Shown here one piece after another: positions 53,564-63,771 of a stretch of DNA of 64,000 nucleotides. Both the position numbers and the translations under genes were made by a program. Positions within the stretch are counted from its first letter, which is position 1. Every line of letters begins with the position of its first letter. This stretch comes from CAVSMC01 sp963798655 (GTDB lineage Bacteria; Pseudomonadota; Gammaproteobacteria; Burkholderiales; Casimicrobiaceae), in the NCBI GenBank assembly GCA_963798655.1, contig CAWCUH010000005.1, positions 99,593-163,592 of the forward strand. Direction: 5' to 3'. The notes under the pieces were generated by a model. The model worked only from the letters and a program-made list of their open reading frames with translations. It ran no database searches and was not told the origin of the DNA.

Positions 53564-54505
53564 ATGCTCGGCTACATCGTCAAGCGCCTGCTCCTGGCGG
53601 TCCCGACGCTGTTCGCCGTCCTCACGATCGTCTTCGTGCTCGCGCGCGTGCTGCCGGGCGATCCGGCACAGACGATCCTCGGCGACCAGGCGAGCGCCGA
53701 GGCGCTTGCCAACATGCGCCACCGCCTGGGCGTCGACAAGCCGATCGGCGTGCAGTACCTCGACTTCCTCTTCAACGCCGTGCGCGGAGAATGGGGCGAC
53801 TCTCTGGTGACCGGCAAGCCGGTCGTTGAGGAAGTGCTCAACGTCCTGCCGTACACGATCGACCTGACGGTGACGTCGATCGTCCTTGGAACGCTCGTCG
53901 GCGTGCCGCTGGGCGTCTGGTCGGCTCTGCGCCGCAACACCTGGGTCGACTACGTCGCCCGCATGGGCTCGCTGCTCGGGCTTTCGTTTCCCGGCTTCGT
54001 CTCGGCGATCCTGCTTCTGCTCGTATTTGCCATCGAACTGCGCTGGTTCCCGGTGATCAGCGCGGGGTCGCTCGACGATCCGGTCGAGCGAGTGCGCAGC
54101 CTCGCGCTGCCCGCCGTCAATCTCGCCATCATCATGGCCGCCTATGTCACGCGGGTGACTCGCTCGTCGATGCTCGAAGTGCTCGGCGAGGATTACGTCC
54201 GCACCGCGCGCGCGAAGGGCGTGCCGACACGCGCCGTCATCTGGCGCCACGCCTTCCGCAACGGCCTCATCCCCGTCGTGACCGTCGTCGGCCTTTATCT
54301 CGGCATCCTGATCGGCAATTCGGTGCTGACCGAGATCGTCTTCAACCGACCAGGGCTGGGCAAGCTCATCGTCAGCGCTCTCAACCAGCGCGACTACACG
54401 GTGCTGCAGGGGATGATGGTTGTCTATGCCTTCGCCATCGTCCTGGTGAACCTGCTGACCGATCTCACGTACGGCTTCATCGATCCGCGGGTGAAGCGCC
54501 AATGA
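53564..54505 (+). CDS. ABC transporter permease (DppB-type)
   Basis: 313-aa permease with six helices. YIVKRLLLAVPTLFAVLTIVFVLARVLPGDPA at the N terminus is diagnostic of DppB/OppB, and EDYVRTARAKGVPTRAVIWRHAFRNGLIPVVTVVG is the EAA loop that contacts the ATPases. It forms the channel with the next gene product. The 59-nt gap from the binding protein holds an unusual CT/GGGGA-rich run, and the ATG follows closely. Confidence 0.94.
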   Translation: MLGYIVKRLLLAVPTLFAVLTIVFVLARVLPGDPAQTILGDQASAEALANMRHRLGVDKPIGVQYLDFLFNAVRGEWGDSLVTGKPVVEEVLNVLPYTIDLTVTSIVLGTLVGVPLGVWSALRRNTWVDYVARMGSLLGLSFPGFVSAILLLLVFAIELRWFPVISAGSLDDPVERVRSLALPAVNLAIIMAAYVTRVTRSSMLEVLGEDYVRTARAKGVPTRAVIWRHAFRNGLIPVVTVVGLYLGILIGNSVLTEIVFNRPGLGKLIVSALNQRDYTVLQGMMVVYAFAIVLVNLLTDLTYGFIDPRVKRQ

Positions 54506-54515
54506 GGCACGTCCG

Positions 54516-55402
54516 ATGATCGGCGACGCGGCTTTGGCGCCGGGTGCGCCGCGCGATGCCTCGTCCGCGCTGCAGCAGCTGATCCGCACCTTCAATGCCA
54601 ACGCGACGTCGTGGATCGGTCTCGTCACCTTCCTCGTCGTCGTCGCGCTCGCGCTCCTTGCCCCGCTCATCTCGCCGTACGATCCGCTCAATCAGGACAT
54701 CCTGGCGCGGCTGCAGGGTCCGTCGGCGGCGCACTGGTTCGGCACCGATTCCTATGGCCGCGACATACTCTCGCGGCTGCTCTGGGGTGCCCGCCTGTCG
54801 CTCGTCATCAGTACGGTCTCGATCCTCGCCGCAATGCTGATCGGCGGCATCATCGGCATCGTCTCAGGCTACGTCGGGGGCCGCTTCGACATGCTGGTCA
54901 TGCAGGCGATGGACGTGCTCCTCTCCTTCCCGTCGCTCATCATGGGGCTGATGGTCGTGGCGATGCTCGGCGCCAGCATGGCCAATCTCATGATCGCCAT
55001 CGCGCTGACCGCGATCGCGCCGTTCGCGCGCATCGCGCGGGCGCCGACGATCCTCGTCAAGGAGCGCGACTACATCGAGGCCTGCCGCGCGCTCGGATAT
55101 TCCGACCTGCGCATCATGACCGTCCACATCCTGCCCAACATCGTCGCCGAGATACTGGTCATGGGCTCGCTCTGGCTGGCGACCGCGATCCGCATCGAAG
55201 CCTCGCTGAGCTTCATCGGCCTCGGCGTCAGGCCGCCGACGGCGACCTGGGGCGGCATGATCCGCGAAGGCTTCGAGAACATTCTCGACAGCGCATCGCT
55301 GTCGGTCTTCCCCAGCCTTGCCATCCTGCTCGTGGTCTTCTCGCTCAACATGCTCGGCGACGGGTTGCGCGATGCCATCGATCCGAAGCTGCGAGGCGGC
55401 GA

Positions 55403-55406
<4 letters not shown>
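54516..55406 (+). CDS. ABC transporter permease (DppC-type)
   Basis: 296-aa permease with six helices. ALLAPLISPYDPLNQDILARLQGPSAAHWFGTDSYGRDILSRLLWGARLSL is the DppC/OppC signature and ERDYIEACRALGYSDLRIMTVHILPNI is the EAA loop. It starts 10 nt after DppB and overlaps the ATPase gene by 4 nt. Confidence 0.94.
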
Positions 55407-56405
<999 letters not shown>

Positions 56406-56413
<8 letters not shown>

Positions 56414-57377
56414 TTGCGTTCTCGCCGTCACCGGGCTGCGCAAGTTCTTCACGGTCAAGCGCGGCTTCCCGCGGGTGCGCACGCTCACCGTCCGTGCGCT
56501 CGACGGCATCTCGTTTCACGTTCGCGACGGCGAGGCTTTCGGCCTGGTCGGAGAATCCGGCTGCGGCAAGTCGACGGCCGGGCGCGCCGCGCTTCGGCTG
56601 GTCGAGCCCGACGCGGGAGAAATCACCTTCAAGGGCGAGAACGTGGTCACGGCAAGCAACGCGCGCCTGCGGGCGTTGCGCCGCAAGCTGCAGATTATCT
56701 TTCAGGATCCGTACGCCTCGCTCAACCCGCGCCGCCGGATCGGCAAGGCGCTGGTCGAGCCGATGCGTGTTCACGGGATCGGAGGGTCGGCCGAATGCAA
56801 GGAGCGCGCGCACGCCCTGCTGGCCGAGGTCGGGCTCCCCGACAACGCGATGATGCGCTACCCGCACGAGTTCAGCGGCGGTCAGCGCCAGCGCATCGGC
56901 ATCGCGCGCTCGCTCACCCTCGAGCCGGAACTGCTCATCGCCGACGAGCCCGTCTCCGCCCTCGACGTCTCGATCCAGGCGCAGATACTGCTGTTGCTGC
57001 AGCGGCTGCAAGAGCGCCGCAAGCTCGCTTTCATCTTCATTTCGCATGACCTTGGCGTGGTGCGCTATTTCTGCCAGCGCATGGCGGTCATGTATCTGGG
57101 CCGCATCGTCGAGACCGGACCGATTCCGGCGATCTTCGACGAACCGCTACACCCCTATACCCGGATGCTGCGCGACGCCTCGCCGGTCCCCGACCCGCGG
57201 TACAAGGTGGTGATGCTGCGTATCGAGGGCGAGGTGCCTTCGGCGGCGAATCCGCCCTCGGGCTGTCACTTCCACACGCGTTGCCCGCGCGTCATGCCGG
57301 TCTGCCGCGATGTCTACCCCGAGTGGCGGCAGATCGACGACGAGCGCGGCGTCGCCTGTCATCTGCACAATACCTAG
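56406..57377 (+). CDS. ABC transporter ATP-binding protein (DppF-type)
   Basis: 323-aa ATPase. Walker A GESGCGKST, Q-loop FQDPYASLNPRRR, signature FSGGQRQR, Walker B LIADEPVSALD, switch FISHDLG; the C-terminal GCHFHTRCPRVMPVC is the usual Cys-rich extension. It overlaps the end of DppD by 8 nt. The set DppA-B-C-D-F is complete. Confidence 0.95.
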
Positions 57378-57388
57378 GAAGCCCATCG

Positions 57389-58102
57389 ATGCTGTCGCCG
57401 CAAGCTCGCGTCGTCATGGTGTCCGGGGCCAACCGCGGCATCGGGCTCGCGGTGGCGCATTGCCTTCACGCCAAGGGCTATCGCCTCAGCCTCGGCGGCC
57501 GCGACGCCGGCAAGCTCGCCACCGCGTTTGGCGAGCTCGACAAGTCGCGCGCCATCGTCGTCACTTTCGACGCGCGCGACCGTGCGAGCTGCAAGGCCTG
57601 GGTCGAGCGCACGGTAAGCCAGTTCGGGGGCATCGACGCTCTCGTCAACAACGCCGGCATCGCGCTCGACGCCGGCATCGAGGATGACGACGAGGCGGCC
57701 TATGACGCGATGTGGGAGGTCAACGTCAAGGGGCCGCTCCGCCTCATCCGCCTCGCCTTGCCCTATCTCCGAAAATCGGGGAGCGGGCGCGTCGTCAATC
57801 TCTCCTCGCTGTCGGGCAAGCGCGTGAAGAACGCCAACGCCGGCTACGCCATGAGCAAGTTCGCCGTCGTCGCCCTCACGCACGCGGTGCGCCGACTTGG
57901 CTGGGACGACGGCGTGCGGGCAACAGCCATCTGCCCGAGCTTCGTCGCCACCGACATGACTGCCGAGGTCACGGCGGTGCCTCGCGGCGACATGATCCAG
58001 CCCGCCGATCTCGCCGAGCTGGTGGCCACCGTCCTCGCACTGCCGAACAACGCCGTCGTCGCCGAGCTGCTCGTCAACTGCCGGCTCGAGGACATGTTCT
58101 GA
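57389..58102 (+). CDS. Short-chain dehydrogenase/reductase (SDR)
   Basis: 237-aa classical SDR. Cofactor motif GANRGIGLAVAH, NNAGIALDAG, catalytic Ser in NLSSLSGKRV and Y-x3-K in GYAMSKFA. It probably oxidises or reduces a keto/hydroxy intermediate of the transported compound. Its stop overlaps the ATG of the ferredoxin-like subunit gene (TGATG). Start at 57389 with AGGA upstream. Confidence 0.9.
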   Translation: MLSPQARVVMVSGANRGIGLAVAHCLHAKGYRLSLGGRDAGKLATAFGELDKSRAIVVTFDARDRASCKAWVERTVSQFGGIDALVNNAGIALDAGIEDDDEAAYDAMWEVNVKGPLRLIRLALPYLRKSGSGRVVNLSSLSGKRVKNANAGYAMSKFAVVALTHAVRRLGWDDGVRATAICPSFVATDMTAEVTAVPRGDMIQPADLAELVATVLALPNNAVVAELLVNCRLEDMF

Positions 58103-58401
58103 TGGACGCACCCCAATTCCGACGTCTCGCCGAGACCGATCGGCCGCGCGTTCGTCTTTTCATCGACGGCCGCCCCTGCGAAGCGTTGGCGGGAGACACG
58201 CTGCTGACCGCGCTGCTGACCCATGGGCGGCGACTCCGATCGTCGGAGTTCGGCGACGGGCCGCGCGCGGGATTCTGCCTGATGGGCGCCTGCCAGGATT
58301 GCTGGGTCGCACTCGACGACGGCACGCGATTGCGCGCGTGCACGAGCTTCGTCGCCGAAGGCATGCGCATCGTCACGCGCAGTGCGCTCGACAATGGGTG
58401 A
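58102..58401 (+). CDS. (2Fe-2S)-binding small subunit, HcnA/opine-oxidase type
   Basis: 99-aa small protein with a ferredoxin-like (Fer2_4) domain. The ligands are C59-x4-C64-x2-C67-x12-C80. It is the small subunit of three-part FAD/2Fe-2S dehydrogenases such as HcnABC, opine oxidase (OoxA/NoxA partners) and D-hydroxyproline dehydrogenase. It overlaps the SDR gene by 1 nt and the next gene by 8 nt. Confidence 0.9.
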   Translation: MDAPQFRRLAETDRPRVRLFIDGRPCEALAGDTLLTALLTHGRRLRSSEFGDGPRAGFCLMGACQDCWVALDDGTRLRACTSFVAEGMRIVTRSALDNG

Positions 58402-59764
58402 TGAGCCACCGATCGTGATCGGTGCCGGCCCGGCCGGCATCCGCGCGGCGGCGACGCTCGCCGCCGCAGGGCTCGCCCCGATCGTCATCGACGAGGCGCC
58501 GGCGGGCGGCGGCCAGATCTATCGCCGCGCGCCCGCCGGTTTCACGCGGACGTATCGCTCGCTGTACGGTTTCGACGCGGCGAAGGCCCGCCGCCTCCAC
58601 ACGGTGTTCGACGGCCTCGCCGGCCGCATCGACTACCGCCCGGAGACGCTCGTCTGGGATTTGAAGCCCGGCGTGCTGCACTGTCTGTCCCGTGGACGAA
58701 GCGAACAGGTTCCCTATCGCGACGTCGTCATCGCGTCCGGTGCGCGCGATCGGATCATCCCCTTTCCCGGCTGGACGCTTCCCGGCATCTACACGCTCGG
58801 CGGCGCGCAGATCGCGCTGAAGTACCAGGGCTGCGCCATCGGCGGACGAATCGTCTTCATGGGCACCGGACCGTTGCTCTACCTCGTGGCCTATCAGTAC
58901 GCCAAGGCGGGCGGCCGGATCGCCGCCGTGCTCGACACCACGCCTTTTGCCGCAAAGCGTCGTGCCGCGCGCGGCCTGATGCGCGGCGGGAGCACCTTCG
59001 CCAAGGGCCTGTGGTACGTGGCCGCACTGCGCGCGCGCGGCATCGTCGTCGCGAGCGGAATCAGGCCGGTGGCGGCGGAAGGGAACGACGCCGTGTCGGC
59101 TCTCGTCTATCGCCATGCGGCGGGAAATGAGCGCCGGCTTGCCTGCGATGCCCTCGCATTCGGGTTCGGGTTGAGCTCGGAGACGCAGCTCGCCGATCTG
59201 GCCGAAATTCCGTTCGCGTACGACCGCGTCCAGCAGCAGTTCCTGCCCGAGCGCGACGTCACCGGCCGCACGCCCGTGCGCGGCGTCTACCTGGCAGGCG
59301 ACGGCAGCGGCATTGCCGGAGCCGACGCCGCCGAGCTCGCCGGCGAGCGTGCGGCGCTTGCGCTCCTTGAGGATCGCGGCGGTGACGCAGGCAACGCGCG
59401 TTCGGCCGAGCTCGAGCGGGCCCTGCGGCAAATCGCCGGTTTCCGCGTCGCACTGGACGCGGCCTTTCCCTTTCCGGCCGACCTTGCCGCCGATATGCCC
59501 GACGAGACCATCCTTTGCCGCTGCGAGAGCGTGACCGCGGGTGAGTTTCGTCGCGCGGCGCGCGCGCTCGATGCCGACGAGGTCAACCGTGCCAAGGCAT
59601 TCAGCCGATGCGGCATGGGACGTTGCCAGGGACGGGTTTGCGGGCCCGCCGCCGCCGTCGTGCTTGCCGCAACGCTGAATCTGCCGCCCGAGCGCGTCGG
59701 CAGGCTGCGCGGCCAGCCGCCGGTCAAGCCGATTCCGATGGCGGCGGCGCTGCATCATGACTGA
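58394..59764 (+). CDS. FAD/NAD(P)-binding subunit of opine/cyanide-type oxidase (HcnB-like)
   Basis: 456-aa flavoprotein. The N terminus has the dinucleotide motif VIGAGPAGIRAA; the second NAD(P) motif is GRIVFMGTGPLLYLVAYQYAKAGG. FAD region GVYLAGDGSGIAGADAA lies near residue 300. The C-terminal BFD-like 2Fe-2S domain has C-R-C (ILCRCESVT) and C-x4-C (RCGMGRCQGRVC). With its neighbours it forms the large heterotrimer that oxidises N-substituted amino acids. The ATG at 58394 is preferred over GTG 58382. Confidence 0.9.
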   Translation: MGDEPPIVIGAGPAGIRAAATLAAAGLAPIVIDEAPAGGGQIYRRAPAGFTRTYRSLYGFDAAKARRLHTVFDGLAGRIDYRPETLVWDLKPGVLHCLSRGRSEQVPYRDVVIASGARDRIIPFPGWTLPGIYTLGGAQIALKYQGCAIGGRIVFMGTGPLLYLVAYQYAKAGGRIAAVLDTTPFAAKRRAARGLMRGGSTFAKGLWYVAALRARGIVVASGIRPVAAEGNDAVSALVYRHAAGNERRLACDALAFGFGLSSETQLADLAEIPFAYDRVQQQFLPERDVTGRTPVRGVYLAGDGSGIAGADAAELAGERAALALLEDRGGDAGNARSAELERALRQIAGFRVALDAAFPFPADLAADMPDETILCRCESVTAGEFRRAARALDADEVNRAKAFSRCGMGRCQGRVCGPAAAVVLAATLNLPPERVGRLRGQPPVKPIPMAAALHHD

Positions 59765-60884
59765 GCATGTCACCGCCGACGTCGCGATCGTCGGCGGCGG
59801 CACCGCCGGCTGCTCGACGGCGCTCCATCTGCGCTGGCGAGGAGCCACCGTCGTCCTGATCGAGCAGGGGTCGTGCGGGGGACAGGCGAGCGGCGTCAAT
59901 TATGGCGGCGTGCGCCAGCAAGGCCGCGACCTGGCCGAGCTGCCGCTCGCGCGGCGCTCGCGCGAAATGTGGGGCAAGCTCGCCGAGATCGTCGGCAACG
60001 ATTGCGAGTTCGTCGCGAGTGGCCACGTCAAGCTCGCACGCTCCGATGCCGACATGGCCGAACTCGAAGCCTATCGCGAGGCCGTGCGCCCCTACGGGCT
60101 CGAGCTCGAATTGCTCGGTCGCAACGAAATCCGCACGCGCTATCCCTTTCTCGGCGACGTTGCGCTCGGTGGCTCGCTGTGCGCCGACGATGGCCAGGCC
60201 AACCCGCGGCTCGTCGCGCCCGCGTTTGCGCGCGCCGCGCGGGCGGCCGGCGCCGACATCCGCGAGCACACGCGGGTGACGACGATCGAGCACGACGGCG
60301 CGCGATTCCGCCTGCGCGCGGCGGACGGTATCGACGTCAGCGCCGCGACGCTGGTGAACGCAGCCGGCGCCTGGGGGCACGAGATCGCCGCGCGCTTCGG
60401 CGAGCGCGTGCCGGAGGACGTGATCGCGCCGAACATGTGCGTCACCGAACCGCTGCCGTATTTCATGGTGCCGAATTTCGGCGTCTGCGGCGGCGGGTTC
60501 TATGTCCGCCAGATCCCGCGCGGCAATGTCATATTCGGCGGCGGACGCGGCAGCGCCGACCGCGAGCGCCTCCGCGCCTGTCCCATTGCTGAAACCACGC
60601 TCGATGCGAGCCGGCAGACGATCGCGTTGGTGCCGCGCCTGCGCGATGCGCAGATCATCCGCACTTGGACCGGCATCGAGGGCATCATGCCCGACAACAT
60701 ACCCGTCATCGGCCCGAGCGGGACGACGCGAGGCCTCTTCCATGCGTTCGGCTTCTCCGGCCACGGATTCCAGCTCGGCCCGGTGATGGGGGCCGTGTTG
60801 AGCGAGCTCATCATGGACGGGGCGACGCCGACGCCGATCACCGCGTTCGATATCGGCCGATTCCTGTCGTGCAAACGCGATTGA
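59757..60884 (+). CDS. FAD-dependent amino-acid oxidase-like subunit (DAO/HcnC-like)
   Basis: 375-aa flavoprotein of the D-amino-acid oxidase (DAO) superfamily. Cofactor motif IVGGGTAGCSTALHLRWRGATVVLIE; C-terminal GLFHAFGFSGHGFQLGPVMG and VIGPSGTTRGL are typical of DadA, sarcosine oxidase beta and HcnC/OoxB. This is the catalytic subunit that dehydrogenates the C-N bond. It overlaps the previous gene by 8 nt. Confidence 0.92.
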   Translation: MTEHVTADVAIVGGGTAGCSTALHLRWRGATVVLIEQGSCGGQASGVNYGGVRQQGRDLAELPLARRSREMWGKLAEIVGNDCEFVASGHVKLARSDADMAELEAYREAVRPYGLELELLGRNEIRTRYPFLGDVALGGSLCADDGQANPRLVAPAFARAARAAGADIREHTRVTTIEHDGARFRLRAADGIDVSAATLVNAAGAWGHEIAARFGERVPEDVIAPNMCVTEPLPYFMVPNFGVCGGGFYVRQIPRGNVIFGGGRGSADRERLRACPIAETTLDASRQTIALVPRLRDAQIIRTWTGIEGIMPDNIPVIGPSGTTRGLFHAFGFSGHGFQLGPVMGAVLSELIMDGATPTPITAFDIGRFLSCKRD

Positions 60885-60905
60885 CGCCACCCTGAGCGCG
60901 TGACG

Positions 60906-62234
60906 ATGTCGGCCACCGGCAAGCTCGTTTCCTTCGTCTGTCAACTCGATGCGGATACATTGCCCGCGCCGATCCAGGAGCAGGCGGTGCGATGTGTCAT
61001 GGATCTCGTCGGTGTGGCCATCGCCGGGATCCCGACCCCGATGGCGAAAATCAGCGCACGCTTTGCGCGCGAGCAATTCGCCCCGGGGGACGCCACGGTC
61101 ATCGGTTGCGAGACGCCGCTCAACGTCGCGGGCGCGACCTGGATCAATGGATCGTATGCGAGCGCGTTGGATATGGACGACGGCAACAGGATGGCGATGG
61201 GGCACCCCGGCGCCAGCGTCATTCCGGCAGCGTTGGCGGTTGCAGAGCGGACTGGGGCAAGCGGCAAGGAATTCCTTGCGGCGTTGGTGGCGGGTTATGA
61301 AGTGGCGGTTCGGGCAAGCAGCGCGCGCGTTCCCTGGTACAAGGACAAGATGTACTCGACCGGTATCTGGGGCGTCTTCGGAGCAACCGCGGCCGCCGGC
61401 AAATTGCTCAAGTTCGATGACGCCACGCTCCAGTCGGCGTTGGGCACCGCCGGTTCGCACGGTGCGTTTCCGCCCGGTGGACTGCAGGCGAACCACGCGA
61501 TGGTCAAGGAAGCGATCGCGTGGAGCGGAATGACGGGCGTCTCTGCCGCGTTGCTTGCCCAACAGGGTTTCGTCGGCCCTCCGGATTTCCTGGATTACTC
61601 CGGACGCTGGGACACGCGAGCGCTGGTCGCCGGGTTGGGCGACCTCGGCGAATCGGCGATCCTCAAGACGTATTTCAAGCCGTATGCCGTGTGCCGCTGG
61701 GCGCATGCTGCCGTGGATGGGGCGTTGGAGCTGAAGAGCAAGCACCAACTGCGAAGCGAAGAGATCGAGAACGTCCAGGTCGACACGTTCTGGGAGGTGA
61801 CGCGCCTCGCGAACGATCGACCGAGCAACACAATAGCCGCCCAGTTCAGCATCGAGTTCGCGCTCGCAGTCGCGTTGCTGCACGACAGGATCGGTCCGAC
61901 CGAAGTCACCGATGCGCGCATTCACGACCCCGCGATCTTGAGTCTCGCGCGCAAGGTTCGGGTATCCGTCGACGATGCGCTCGATCGTGAATTTCCCGCC
62001 AAGACCATGGCGCGAGTGACGATTCGCACGACGCGCGGGGATTTTCGAACCACCATCGAACACCCGCGCGGAAATCCGGAGAATCCGCTCTGCGATACGG
62101 AGTTGGAAGCCAAGTTCCAGCTGCTCACGCAGGATCTGATCGGTGACGATCGCAGCCGGCAGCTGCGCACCGCCATCCGCGAATTGCCGGACGCGGAAAG
62201 CGTGCTGACGCTGACACGATTGCTCAGGTATTAG
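60906..62234 (+). CDS. MmgE/PrpD family protein
   Basis: 442-aa member of the MmgE/PrpD family, which includes 2-methylcitrate dehydratase, cis-aconitate decarboxylase and iminodisuccinate epimerase. ALDMDDGNRMAMGHPGASVIPAALAVAE, YKDKMYSTGIWGVFGATAAAGKLL and FKPYAVCRWAHAAVDGALEL are family segments. Next to an opine-type oxidase and peptide/opine importer, an iminodisuccinate-epimerase-like role is attractive, but methylcitrate dehydratase is not excluded. ATG at 60906; GTG 60900 is an alternative. It is the last gene of the operon. Confidence 0.9.
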   Translation: MSATGKLVSFVCQLDADTLPAPIQEQAVRCVMDLVGVAIAGIPTPMAKISARFAREQFAPGDATVIGCETPLNVAGATWINGSYASALDMDDGNRMAMGHPGASVIPAALAVAERTGASGKEFLAALVAGYEVAVRASSARVPWYKDKMYSTGIWGVFGATAAAGKLLKFDDATLQSALGTAGSHGAFPPGGLQANHAMVKEAIAWSGMTGVSAALLAQQGFVGPPDFLDYSGRWDTRALVAGLGDLGESAILKTYFKPYAVCRWAHAAVDGALELKSKHQLRSEEIENVQVDTFWEVTRLANDRPSNTIAAQFSIEFALAVALLHDRIGPTEVTDARIHDPAILSLARKVRVSVDDALDREFPAKTMARVTIRTTRGDFRTTIEHPRGNPENPLCDTELEAKFQLLTQDLIGDDRSRQLRTAIRELPDAESVLTLTRLLRY

Positions 62235-62449
62235 AGTGGAGCGCCGGTGTGCTCCGCAAACAGCCGCGCCGCCATGGTGCCGGCCCTGTTGTCAGCGAAC
62301 GATCACTCGCTGTTGCAAGCCGATACTCGTGGCGCGTCCAGATGCCCCTGCCGTCGGCAGAATTACCGTCATCGCGTAGACCGAGCGCCAATACGTCGTG
62401 CCAGACGGGCCAGGCCCCGCGGTATTGGGCAGGGACCATGGCGTCCCGA

Positions 62450-62806
62450 TTACTTGCCTTGCGTCCCCGGCAACGGATTGAGTTGCATGACCTCGATGGA
62501 CGCCTGCGGGATTCCGAAGTGTGGGTGGCCCTCGAAGGCCCTTGCGGCCGCATCGTGCGATTCGGCTTCAAGGATGGCATAGAGCATGATGTCGTTTCTC
62601 GTGTCGGCGACGCCTTCTGCCGTTACGCGCTTGGTCTTGCCCACACCGGCGCCCTTGTCGGCGAATAGCTTGGCGTGATCCGCCATCCAGTTCTTCCAAT
62701 CCTGCATCATCTTCTCCTCCGCCTCCTTACGCTTTTCGGGGGGAGTCTTCTTCCATTCGTCTATTACCGCGGCGGGCGCAATGTACAAGACAAGGAATCT
62801 GCTCAT
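62450..62806 (-). CDS. YCII-related-like small protein
   Basis: 118-aa protein with an N-terminal strand MSRFLVLYIAP, a Lys/Glu-rich helix and a C-terminal strand ASIEVMQLNPL. The shape suggests a dimeric ferredoxin-like (YCII/ABM) fold. AAAGGAG lies upstream of the ATG at 62806. It is convergent with the MmgE/PrpD gene. Function is unknown. Confidence 0.7.
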   Translation of the reverse strand: MSRFLVLYIAPAAVIDEWKKTPPEKRKEAEEKMMQDWKNWMADHAKLFADKGAGVGKTKRVTAEGVADTRNDIMLYAILEAESHDAAARAFEGHPHFGIPQASIEVMQLNPLPGTQGK

Positions 62807-62984
62807 ATCGGGGCTCCTTTCCCAAGAGGGCGATGGCCGGCGCTCACCTTTGGCGCGGGCCTACGGATGCATTGGGCATGGTCATCAAGGTCGGAGTTCC
62901 ACGCGGTTCGGGACCGTCACCGGCTGAACGGCGAGGACTCCTGCGAGTCGATGGCGTGCTGCCGCCAGGAACGCGCGTTAAGAG

Positions 62985-63208
62985 CCGCGACGTCGTGGTC
63001 ACCGCTTGCGGATGCATCTGCATGCCCCGCAAGCGCATCAACCTCTCTCACGTGGTCGCCGGTTAGCGCGTCGGCATCAAGGAGGTCGACAAAGGCATCT
63101 GGATCGTAAGCTTCATGCATTACGATCTGGGGCTACATCGACCTGGAGCAGAAGACCCTGCAACCGCTGGACAACCCGTTCGGCCCGAGGTTGTCACCTA
63201 TGTCTTAG
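62985..63208 (+). pseudogene. Remnant of an IS481-type transposase (C terminus)
   Basis: The last about 75 codons of an IS481-family transposase are recognisable: DVVVTACGCICMPRKRINLSHVVAG, then a TAG at 63064-63066 where CAG (Gln) is expected, then RVGIKEVDKGIWIVSFMHYDLG. One extra G in a GGGG run at about 63132 shifts the frame. After it the true end YIDLEQKTLQPLDNPFGPRL is readable to the TAG at 63206. The N-terminal catalytic part is gone, so this is decayed DNA. An IS3-like element starts about 70 nt later. Confidence 0.8.
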
Positions 63209-63279
63209 GCCCCCTGTGCCAGGATAGTTGTCGCGTCGTTCGAAGTTGAACCCAGCAGGGGCGAGAACTGGACGACGAG

Positions 63280-63771
63280 ATGAGCAGGCCGTTCTCCGTG
63301 GCCTTCAAACAGAAGATGGTGCAGCGGCTCACCGGGAAAAACGCAGTGAGTGCATCGCAGCTGGCTCGAGAGACAGGAGTCCGGCAGCAGAACCTATCGC
63401 GCTGGCTCGAGGAGGCGCGTAGCGTGCCGATTATGGCCGATACACCGAAGCCGGCCGTACGCGAATGGACGGTCGAGCAGAAGGCTCGTGTCCTCGCGGA
63501 AGGCTCGAAACTCGATGGCAAGGAGCTGACCGCTTACCTCGAACGCGAAGCGGTGAAATTCGCCGACTACGAGCAGTGGCGGCTTGCCCTTGACGAGGGC
63601 GGACGAGCCTCGACGTCTACGATCAAGCGCATTCGTCAGCTCGAGCGCGAGCTCGCTCGCAAGGAGAAGGCACTGGCTGAAACTGCGGCGCTGCTCGTTC
63701 TCAAAAAAAAAGTGGAGACCCTCTACGGGGAGGACGAGGACGACGACACCAACGGGCAGAACGAAAAGTGA
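63280..63771 (+). CDS. IS3-like transposase orfA
   Basis: 163-aa protein with a helix-turn-helix at residues 5-45 (FKQKMVQRLTGKNAVSASQLARETGVRQQNLSRWL) and a leucine-zipper-like coiled coil at 110-145 (IRQLERELARKEKALAETAALLVL), as expected for IS3-type OrfA. A run of nine A (63703-63711) lies before the stop, and the -1 frame stays open into orfB. Its stop overlaps the GTG start of orfB by 4 nt. Confidence 0.82.
   Translation: MSRPFSVAFKQKMVQRLTGKNAVSASQLARETGVRQQNLSRWLEEARSVPIMADTPKPAVREWTVEQKARVLAEGSKLDGKELTAYLEREAVKFADYEQWRLALDEGGRASTSTIKRIRQLERELARKEKALAETAALLVLKKKVETLYGEDEDDDTNGQNEK
63703..63711 (+). promoter_or_regulatory. A9 slippery sequence, probable -1 frameshift site
   Basis: Nine A encode Lys-Lys-Lys near the end of orfA. 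Reading from here in the -1 frame gives no stop codon through the orfB start at 63768. IS3 elements commonly use such A runs to make the OrfAB transposase. Whether slippage occurs, or polymerase slippage is used, is not shown by the sequence. Confidence 0.65.

Noticed and set aside
53432..54691. 419-codon minus-strand open frame
   Set aside because: Antisense to DppB/DppC genes and low-complexity (Arg/Asp/His). Same shadow effect.
59724..62063. 779-codon minus-strand open frame
   Set aside because: It lies opposite the DAO-like and MmgE/PrpD genes. GC-rich codon bias leaves long antisense frames open; the protein is Arg/His/Asp-rich with no domain and no ribosome-binding site.
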